Below are positions 57,677 to 64,000 of a stretch of DNA of 64,000 nt, in pieces. Every line of letters begins with the position of its first letter. Within the stretch, counting starts at the first letter, position 1. The notes under the pieces are model-generated. The model saw only the letters and a list, made by a program, of their open reading frames with translations, did not search any database and was not told where the DNA came from. Both the position numbers and the translations under genes were made by a program. The stretch is from Bdellovibrio sp. ZAP7 (GTDB lineage Bacteria; Bdellovibrionota; UBA1018; CAIMNF01). Where the stretch lies: contig CAMCGZ010000001.1 in the NCBI GenBank assembly GCA_945874535.1, positions 174,281-238,280 on the forward strand, read 5' to 3'.

Positions 57677-58489
57677 TCAGGCCGCCTTAGCTCCGGATGC
57701 GCCGCCTTCAGTCGCGGCCGAAGAGCCGCGATCTTTGGCGTCCAGGAACGATTTCAAATATTCGGAAATCAGAAGTGGGTGACGCTTCTCCTGAATCATC
57801 AGAATGCCTTCCTTCACGAGGTTGCGCATGATGACATCTTCTTGCGCGACTTCATGGAATTTCTCGGCAATCGGAATGAAAACCAGGTTCGCGAAGACCA
57901 GTCCGTAGAACGTGGCAACGAGTGCGGTCGCCATGGCGGGCCCGATCCGATCCTGTGCCCCCGGTTCACCGAGAGTCTGAAGGAGTGAGATCATCCCGAC
58001 GGTTGCACCCAAAAGACCGAATGCGGGTGGGAACCGGGAAATGGTGTGCCACACCTTCACTTCGTCATGATCGCGTTTCTTTTTGCCGTCGATGTTATTC
58101 TGAAGGATGCGGTCAAGATCCTCGGAGTTAAAACCGTACTCGACCAGCATTTGCATGCCTTCCTTGAAGAAGGGATGTGCATCCTCAGGAATCTGATCAA
58201 GAGACGCCTTGGGGTTGCTGCGGTAGACCTGAGAGGTCTGAACGATGGTATCGATCATTCCCGCATAGTCGGGGTCATGGTGGCCTAGCATCTTTCCGAC
58301 CACGATCTTGAGTGCGGCAAACAATCGATTGAATGGGAAGCAGAGCAGGGCAACGGTCAGGGTGCCCCCGAGAACAATCACGGCGCCGTGCGCATCCAAG
58401 AAAACCTTGATGTTCTTAGTCGAGGTGGTGACGACGAAGGTGACCACGCTCAGTGCACTGATTACTCCGAATAAGCCTGCGATATTCAT
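57677..58489 (-). CDS. motA: MotA-like stator protein
   Basis: 270 residues, four predicted membrane helices. Conserved family features are FLDAHGAVIVLGGTL, a cytoplasmic loop with charged residues (HPFFKEGMQMLVEYGFNSEDLDRIL), the FGLLGATVGMISLLQTLGEP helix with Pro, and GPAMATALVATFYGLVFANLVF containing the second helix proline region. MotA/B form a proton-driven stator that turns a rotor. Upstream of motB by two bases and 25 bp after the FliF/FliG-like gene. Confidence 0.93.
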   Translation of the reverse strand: MNIAGLFGVISALSVVTFVVTTSTKNIKVFLDAHGAVIVLGGTLTVALLCFPFNRLFAALKIVVGKMLGHHDPDYAGMIDTIVQTSQVYRSNPKASLDQIPEDAHPFFKEGMQMLVEYGFNSEDLDRILQNNIDGKKKRDHDEVKVWHTISRFPPAFGLLGATVGMISLLQTLGEPGAQDRIGPAMATALVATFYGLVFANLVFIPIAEKFHEVAQEDVIMRNLVKEGILMIQEKRHPLLISEYLKSFLDAKDRGSSAATEGGASGAKAA

Positions 58490-58514
58490 TGTTCTTCTCC
58501 TCTAAATTCCGGGT

Positions 58515-60401
58515 TCATGCTGCCTGGCCCTGGCCATCGTCATCCGACGAGCCGGACTCCGGACTCACGCCATCGTATTCCTGCGTCACTTCTTCATTGA
58601 TCGAAGCCCCACTCTGGGTGGACTCCTGGGACTTCCAGAAATCGGCCAGGCTGAAGCGCTGATTCTCGAATTCTTCCTCAACCTTCAGGCAGATTTTCCT
58701 GCGAGCCTCGGCACACTGGGAGGCCGGAGGGAACTCGGTCATATGAAAGAGGTCGTTCTGAATCATCAGGGCCTTCTTGGTTGGCAAGAGGGACAAGAAG
58801 TTCTCCACAAACCCGGGATCATAGCCAGCCAGTGATTTCAGAATATCTTCCGCCTCGAAGGCTTCCACGATCTTACGGGTCATTTCCGCTGGATACAGTG
58901 GAATGTCTTGGAATAAGACCCGAACCTTGCGGAGCTTCTCACCCTCAGCCGGATGGTCCGACATCAGGTACTGGAGCAGCTCCTCTTCTCGACCCGCAGG
59001 CAAGCTTCTCAGGAAGTCTGCTGCCAGCATCGGACCATCCGCGTAGACGGAAGGTGCCTTCTTGATCTTTTCAAGGCGGTTCAAGAACGCGTCCACCCCG
59101 GAGCGGATCTCTGACTCAGGCAACTGCTTGATTCGGGTCAAATGGAAGAGGACATCGTTCTGCTTTTCGGGCTCGAGACCCTGAAGTAACTCGCTCAGCT
59201 GCGGACCCGAGCAGTACACCCCGATGAGAGCGATACTTTCAGCCTTCTCTTGCATCAAGAGGTCCATGCGTTCGTTGGTGTTCAGTTTGAACACGAACAT
59301 GAACGGATTGCCATCTTCCTTGGCGGTACGCTCGAGCACGAAGGACAGGGCAAAGCGGTGGAAGAACGACACGGCCTTGTAGGTCTCGAGCAAGGTGGGC
59401 TCTGTGGTCCGCACACGGAGTGCCGCACCCAGCTTGGACCAGAATCGAGGATCCATTTCCCGGAACAGGGATTTGGACTCGTGCCATCCAAGCGCTTCCA
59501 TGATGATCACGGCCTCGGTGACGTGCCCTTGGGTGATGAACTCCTCGAACGCTCGGGTGACGATTCCGGGGTAGTTCTTGCAAAGTGCCAGTACGGCATC
59601 CTTCTCTTTGCAGAGTTTCTCATAGACTTCGATCCGAACGTCGTCGGCCAGGGGCTCCTGGTATCGGTCTTTGAGCTCTTCTTTGGCTTCTTCCTTGGCT
59701 TTGTCTTCTTCATTAGCCGCCCTCTCTTCGTCGGCCAGACGTTTTTGCTCCACCAGCACGGCCTGCTCGGCGCGCTCAGCCTCTTTTTGCTTTTCTTTTC
59801 GGCGCTGGAGCCAGAGGATCACGCCGGTCAGAACCATCATGATCACAATGATCCAGAAGGCGATCATTTTTGCAGAGAGCTCAGGTAGTTTCGGGGAATC
59901 CTGGGTCTTCGGAACCGGCATGCTGCGGGCGGCCCGGACGACTGCGATAGAGTCACCGGTTTCTTCATTCAGCTTGAGCTTGTTCTTGATCACATCCCGA
60001 ACAATCTGATCCCGATCGGCGGGAACATTGTCCGTGAGAATCACCTGAATCTCCACCTTTTGCTTGAGCTCGAGCAGGATATTGTTGGTTTCGGCATAGC
60101 CTGCGGGATCCTGCATCGGCAGGCCCGGGAGGAACTTCCTCTCGGCTGCGGCAGAGTACTCCTTCAGCTTGGTATCGTCGTTCCGAATGGTGGCACTGAT
60201 CACCAGGGTGTAATCCTCAGGCGCCATCAAGTTGTTCAGAATGGACCGGACTTTTTCCTGATAGAGATTTTCGAGGGTGGTGGTCTCTTCCCTGACGCTG
60301 ACGCCGGAATCCTGCGCGAAGCTCAAGACCAGAGTGGCCTGCGCCACACAAAGGCTCATAGCCAAAAACAATGCAATTCGGCCTGCAGTTTTCATGTTCA
60401 T
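58515..60401 (-). CDS. FliF-like periplasmic/FliG-like cytoplasmic fusion protein
   Basis: 628 residues. Signal peptide 1-29; periplasmic domain ~38-155 with EKVRSILNNLMAPEDYTLVIS resembling the FliF third ring-building motif; one helix at 177-198; charged coil 200-250; then a FliG-like region. Residues 383-445 (QEKAESIALIGVYCSGPQL ... FLNRL) match the FliG middle domain and 458-552 (AADFLRSLPAGREEELLQY ... TKKALMIQNDL) match the C-terminal torque domain, including a charged segment where FliG contacts MotA. The EHPQ motif is replaced by QEKA. Residues 251-380 could be an N-domain. This suggests a membrane-anchored rotor subunit. The homology is by eye. Next to motA. Confidence 0.75.
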   Translation of the reverse strand: MNMKTAGRIALFLAMSLCVAQATLVLSFAQDSGVSVREETTTLENLYQEKVRSILNNLMAPEDYTLVISATIRNDDTKLKEYSAAAERKFLPGLPMQDPAGYAETNNILLELKQKVEIQVILTDNVPADRDQIVRDVIKNKLKLNEETGDSIAVVRAARSMPVPKTQDSPKLPELSAKMIAFWIIVIMMVLTGVILWLQRRKEKQKEAERAEQAVLVEQKRLADEERAANEEDKAKEEAKEELKDRYQEPLADDVRIEVYEKLCKEKDAVLALCKNYPGIVTRAFEEFITQGHVTEAVIIMEALGWHESKSLFREMDPRFWSKLGAALRVRTTEPTLLETYKAVSFFHRFALSFVLERTAKEDGNPFMFVFKLNTNERMDLLMQEKAESIALIGVYCSGPQLSELLQGLEPEKQNDVLFHLTRIKQLPESEIRSGVDAFLNRLEKIKKAPSVYADGPMLAADFLRSLPAGREEELLQYLMSDHPAEGEKLRKVRVLFQDIPLYPAEMTRKIVEAFEAEDILKSLAGYDPGFVENFLSLLPTKKALMIQNDLFHMTEFPPASQCAEARRKICLKVEEEFENQRFSLADFWKSQESTQSGASINEEVTQEYDGVSPESGSSDDDGQGQAA

Positions 60402-61402
60402 GCGGTCACCTCACGGTTAGGGGTCGGTAAATCTGATGGCTTTTTCGGAATTTGAAGCTCTTTTCGGAGAGAGCGCATCCGCGAAAATCCCTCGATCGAT
60501 TTCATCAATGTCTGATTCTGGAGCTGCTGGATCCGGGCCGCCAGCATCAGTCGGGCATAGGAGGAATCGGCATTCGCGACCAATCCTTTGTTTCGTTCGA
60601 TCCACTGGTTCACGAGATCGAACTTTTCCTGATCCATTTCGCCGAGGATCCGGTGTGAAAAGCGGCGGGTGGCGTTCATGCTGGCCTTGGCGATCACATC
60701 GACTCGCTCTTGTGCTAGAGCTTCCCGTAGAGTCGCCGCATTGGCGTTTGCGATCTGGTGAGTGGCGGGTAGGGTCGTGGCCGAAGCGGCACCGGTACTA
60801 TCTGTGGCGAGGTTCGATCCCTGTTGCTTCGCCTTGCGGCCGAGGAGCCCGAATCCAAGCATGACAATGCCGGTAATCAGGCCGATTGTGGCAATCTTTC
60901 TGTTTGATGGGCGAGGCTCTGCAACACTGCTGGTGGGTCCACCGGTTGACTCGAAAACGAGGTGGTCTGAGGCGGTGAGTTTCAACTTGGCTTGGATCAC
61001 TTCACGGATGACGCGGTCCTGATCCCGTGAAAGTGCGGAACGGAAAAAAATCTTGATGGTTTTCTTTTCGAGTAAAGGAAGTAACGGGCTCTCGAACGGA
61101 TGAGTGTAGTTCGGATCGGTGACCTCTGGAAGTCCGGGAAGGTGGTGGGTGGCTCTGGTCTCTTCGTAGGCGGCCAGTTTTTCAGGGTGGGCGCTGAGTT
61201 CGACCCGGGCCAGAATGGTGAATTCTAGCTTTGGCTGTAGGCTCCGGATGACCTTTGCCGCCAGGTCTTCGTAGGTTTGTTCGAAGTGCTGGATTTCAGC
61301 CGCCGATATGACCTCGTTTGCCTGTGAAGCATCAGTGAGGAGGGGGCCGAAGACCGCCATCATCGCCAGAGAGATTCTTAAATTTCGATAGAGTGTTTCC
61401 AT
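60398..61402 (-). CDS. FliF-periplasmic-like membrane protein (paralogue of fusion protein)
   Basis: From ATG 61402 it has 334 residues. Signal peptide, then a periplasmic domain (about 40-150) clearly paralogous to that of the downstream fusion protein: shared LPGLP...DP...Y, and SRDQDRVIREVIQAKLKL aligned with DRDQIVRDVIKNKLKL. A membrane helix lies at ~170-187; the cytoplasmic tail (~190-334) is helical (LAQERVDVIAKASMNATRRF, ARLMLAARIQQLQ) without a FliG domain. Overlaps the fusion gene by ATGA, so the two may form a hetero-oligomer. No FliF assignment for the whole protein. Confidence 0.75.
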   Translation of the reverse strand: METLYRNLRISLAMMAVFGPLLTDASQANEVISAAEIQHFEQTYEDLAAKVIRSLQPKLEFTILARVELSAHPEKLAAYEETRATHHLPGLPEVTDPNYTHPFESPLLPLLEKKTIKIFFRSALSRDQDRVIREVIQAKLKLTASDHLVFESTGGPTSSVAEPRPSNRKIATIGLITGIVMLGFGLLGRKAKQQGSNLATDSTGAASATTLPATHQIANANAATLREALAQERVDVIAKASMNATRRFSHRILGEMDQEKFDLVNQWIERNKGLVANADSSYARLMLAARIQQLQNQTLMKSIEGFSRMRSLRKELQIPKKPSDLPTPNREVTA

Positions 61403-61445
61403 CCTAGACACTCTTCGGAAAAGACACACGCCAGCTTAAAAAAAT

Positions 61446-62399
61446 TTAGCGTTGTAGCATCTCAATGATTTCATTGGATTTTTCTTGGATGAACGGACTG
61501 CGTCGTGGCGTGGGAATCGATGTCAAAATACTGACGACCCGTTCAACCTCAGCAGGGGGCAGTTTTTTAAACTGATGGAGGTAGACCAAGCTCCTGAGCC
61601 CATATTCGATGCTAAGTGAGTCTTTGGATTGTAAGGACTGGAGCGTGAGGGACCAACCTTTCGAGTAGAACTGGGGAATGCTCTGGATGTTGCGACAAAG
61701 AAGGTAGAGGGTGGTAGGAGCCCTCGAGCGATCGATTTTTGCCCAGCTGGCCGCTAGCTTTGAAAGAAGAGTCTTTTTGACCTGGTCATTCCTGGTCTCG
61801 TCTACGAGCAAAAACGGATTGATCCCACCTTTTGTTTTGGGCGCGGGTAGGAGGGCCCGGATTCCACGATCGATGTCGGATGCTTCGGGTTTGGACTCGT
61901 GAATGACCAGTTTCTTGAAGGCGAACACCCGCAGAACCTCGGGTTGTCCCGGGTCAAGAAACCTTCTGAGTCTCAATGCCGCGGGAGAGTCGCTGACTGG
62001 AGAGGGAAGGCGTTCAATCTGAGGAATGATGGACAATAGCTCTGGCTCTGAAGCTCCGGAAAGGCCGACAAGAAGCATTTCAGTGAGTTGGGCGTGGTCT
62101 TGCGGAGTCCATTCCTGGAATTTGAGTTCAACATGCATGGCTCGGACCACTTCGGCAAGAGACTGTCCGAATCCGGGCTCACCGCTCCGCGCCTTCAGTG
62201 CGGGCCAGTCCCGTGTCTGAACCAGGTTTGCAAGCGGGGTGAGGAGGATGGCCCTTGCTTGGGCTTGCCTGTCTTGAAAAATTTTCTGCACTGAGGGCGG
62301 GGGTGGGGTGTCAGGGCGCGTGCGGAGGCGGAAGAAAACCACGACCGACAGTGCGGTAAGCAAGGTGAGGACGAGAACTCGGATCATTCTTTTGCCCAT
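61446..62399 (-). CDS. Single-pass membrane protein of unknown function
   Basis: 317 residues. One N-terminal membrane helix (VLVLTLLTALSVVVFF), then a proline-rich PDTPPPPS linker and an all-helical body of repeated Leu/Ala segments, possibly HEAT-like (LLLVGLSGASEPELLSIIPQIERL, LLSKLAASWAKI). No catalytic motif. Lies 43 bp before the paralogous FliF-like gene and 20 bp after the gene at the window end, so belongs to the same operon. Confidence 0.6.
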   Translation of the reverse strand: MGKRMIRVLVLTLLTALSVVVFFRLRTRPDTPPPPSVQKIFQDRQAQARAILLTPLANLVQTRDWPALKARSGEPGFGQSLAEVVRAMHVELKFQEWTPQDHAQLTEMLLVGLSGASEPELLSIIPQIERLPSPVSDSPAALRLRRFLDPGQPEVLRVFAFKKLVIHESKPEASDIDRGIRALLPAPKTKGGINPFLLVDETRNDQVKKTLLSKLAASWAKIDRSRAPTTLYLLCRNIQSIPQFYSKGWSLTLQSLQSKDSLSIEYGLRSLVYLHQFKKLPPAEVERVVSILTSIPTPRRSPFIQEKSNEIIEMLQR

Positions 62400-62419
62400 G
62401 CCAAACAGTATCTGCCGAA

Positions 62420-64000
62420 TCAGTAAAGTCTGTAAAGGGCCGGAGCATTCGATGAAGTGACGTACTGCCGACTCATGATGAGAGCTAGATTGTTATGGGT
62501 TTCGCCCTGACCGGTATCGTACAAAAGGAGGGTCAGGGGCGAAAAGCCAAGAGTTTGTCTCTCGGGCGGAAGGCCTGTGATCGTGTCGTATACGATCAGC
62601 TCTCCTGAGGAGTCCAGGGTGATCAATGCATAGACCAGTCCCCGGTTCGCATCCACGACCATTTTCGTGAGGTTGGTATTGTTCACCAATGGGTCCGTCG
62701 AAGGTTTTGCGACCTTCCCGACCGACGAACAAGAAGGTGAGCTCGTCGTAGCCCCTCGAATGATCATGAAATCACCTAGAGCTGATGAGCCGGTATCGGT
62801 TGTGATGACATACAGGGTGTCGCTTTGGCTGTGGTAGGTGGCATCCACCGGAAATGGCAGAACCGTATTCGGAATAACGCAGGTGGTGCCCCCCCCGGTC
62901 GATGGGCCGAATGTAAGGGTTCTGAGGTTCGACGAGACCGCAGTGTTCCCGCTCCAGGAAGCGCTCGCCGACAGGCTGTGGACCAAAATCTGGCCTTGGG
63001 ATTGATCACCAATCCCTGGGCCGGGACCCATGAGTTGAAACAGCGTATTTCCTGAGGTGAACATTTTGTATACGCGATTTTTTGGAAATGCAGTGTACGG
63101 GTTCGGGTTGCAGCCGAAGAGGTTCGGCAAGAAGGATCCTGAGCCGTTGGGGCAAGCGGGATTGGATTGTAAAAGCGTAGTGGAGCTCCAGAATTCTCGG
63201 CTTGAAACGGTCCGTGAGGCATTCGTGTCCGAGGGCAGTTCGGAGTCAAAGAGATAACTTCCGCCCCAATTCGCGGTGACTCTTGAGGAGGCAGTGTACT
63301 TGGAAAGGGCTGCCGTCGAAGCCACCATGCTGGATCCGGCTGCCCCAGGCTGAACCACACCGCTGATTGCGCTGGAGGCAAAGGATCTGTAGCAACCAAA
63401 CGAATTGGAACCGTATAAAGAGTCTGAACTCGGATACGCAGAGGCAAGGTCCAATCCTGGTGACCATCGGCTCGAGTTCCCTAGAAGGGCCACATTCAGG
63501 TTAGAGCCGACTGGATGCACTCCGAGCCATCGAGGCGTCTCTGAAACTGCGCAATTCACGGTCGCACTCGAAGTCAAAAGATCTCCTGTTGAGGTCAATT
63601 CACGGATCCGGATGAAGTTCGCCGTTTGTGAGGTCGTATCTTTTGCCACGAAGGCAATCAGGTTTCTGGAATATTCCTTGAATGGGATAGCAAGAGGAAC
63701 GGTAGCCTGAGAAAGCGCCACTGAAACGGCACCTCTCCCGCTCGAGTTCGTCATCACCTCGGGGCGGGTATTCACGACCCGCACGCGGTAAAGGTAGGTT
63801 GCCGAGGTGCTGCTGGCCGGGTGGTCCAGTGAGGCATTCGATGTGTTGGTCCCCTCTCCGCCATTCACCAACACCAAGCGTACAAGGTAGAGGCCGAGAT
63901 CACCTGCCAAGGGCTCGTTGGTCCTCTCGAACTTTCCGCTGCAGTCATTTTGCGGTCCCGCTCCCCGGTCGCTTGCTTTGATTTCAAATGGGGGAAGGGA
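62420..64000 (-). CDS. Exported-type strand-rich protein, truncated by the window end
   Basis: At least 526 residues; the frame is open through the window end (it reads back through GPQNDCSGKFERTNEPL), so the start lies beyond it. Strand-rich, Ser/Thr/Asn-rich body with a few cysteines; blocks such as TLYVITTDTGSS, GLVYALITLDSSGELIVYDTI resemble beta-propeller blades. It is upstream of the MotAB-rotor genes on the same strand, 20 bp before the next gene. Function unknown; probably secreted or surface. Confidence 0.6.
   Translation of the reverse strand, partial: SLPPFEIKASDRGAGPQNDCSGKFERTNEPLAGDLGLYLVRLVLVNGGEGTNTSNASLDHPASSTSATYLYRVRVVNTRPEVMTNSSGRGAVSVALSQATVPLAIPFKEYSRNLIAFVAKDTTSQTANFIRIRELTSTGDLLTSSATVNCAVSETPRWLGVHPVGSNLNVALLGNSSRWSPGLDLASAYPSSDSLYGSNSFGCYRSFASSAISGVVQPGAAGSSMVASTAALSKYTASSRVTANWGGSYLFDSELPSDTNASRTVSSREFWSSTTLLQSNPACPNGSGSFLPNLFGCNPNPYTAFPKNRVYKMFTSGNTLFQLMGPGPGIGDQSQGQILVHSLSASASWSGNTAVSSNLRTLTFGPSTGGGTTCVIPNTVLPFPVDATYHSQSDTLYVITTDTGSSALGDFMIIRGATTSSPSCSSVGKVAKPSTDPLVNNTNLTKMVVDANRGLVYALITLDSSGELIVYDTITGLPPERQTLGFSPLTLLLYDTGQGETHNNLALIMSRQYVTSSNAPALYRLY

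Noticed and set aside
56685..57782. 365-residue plus-strand frame
   Set aside because: Antisense to motB; no start signal or domain.

Overview
The window is a compact, gene-dense bacterial chromosome segment of roughly 55-60% GC. The gene content suggests a Gram-negative, diderm, predatory or formerly predatory relative of Bdellovibrionota. This placement is inferred from a mixture of traits: lipid A synthesis (lpxC), a serine-palmitoyltransferase-like enzyme, an MglA-type Ras-like GTPase beside dnaX-recR, several DksA/TraR-like zinc-finger proteins, lipoprotein processing genes, large secreted proteases, and MotAB with unusual rotor-like partners. No marker in the window fixes the species. 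No prophage, insertion sequence or CRISPR array was seen.

Layout. 1-2643 holds the tail of a complex I operon (nuoM partial, nuoN). 2650-6339 encodes a 1229-residue TPR protein with long EP and KPEP repeats. 6343-12902 has a small hypothetical gene, then a sphingolipid-type condensing enzyme coupled to ruvC-ruvA-ruvB, a RAMA-like protein, a beta-helix lipoprotein, tRNA-Pro(GGG) and lpxC. 13018-18493 has a palindrome-rich control region, a RluA/TruC-like pseudouridine synthase and a 1535-residue cysteine-rich secreted protein. 18504-23812 is a minus-strand operon rho-prfA-prmC-murA-O-methyltransferase. 23965-28810 has mltG, a photolyase-related flavoprotein and a secreted protein joining a subtilisin domain to an HExxH domain. 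28828-32887 has dnaX-recR-mglA and two DksA-like genes. 33216-37541 is an overlapping run: a nucleotidyltransferase-like protein, lspA, lgt and a btuFCD-type importer. 37538-48254 carries galU, priA, lepB, lptF/G, def-fmt-rpe-hutH and neighbours. 48238-56516 carries a second secreted subtilase, a 1082-residue partner of unknown function, two barrel-like proteins and a PEGA/TPR lipoprotein.

The most unusual block is 56526-64000, all on the minus strand. It encodes MotA and MotB behind two paralogous membrane proteins that share a periplasmic domain resembling the C-terminal periplasmic part of FliF. One of these carries a FliG-like middle and C-terminal region on its cytoplasmic side. Two further exported proteins of unknown function lie upstream, the last cut by the window end. 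No flagellar structural gene is present, so this looks like a stator/rotor module that is either an accessory to a flagellum encoded elsewhere or a separate force-generating machine.

Gene packing is extreme. Many same-strand neighbours overlap by ATGA, GTGA or TGATG, implying translational coupling. Several convergent pairs end within a few bases of each other or overlap, often with both stop codons inside a short palindrome. Some divergent pairs are only 26-65 bp apart. Start sites were chosen from ribosome binding sites, overlaps and family lengths.
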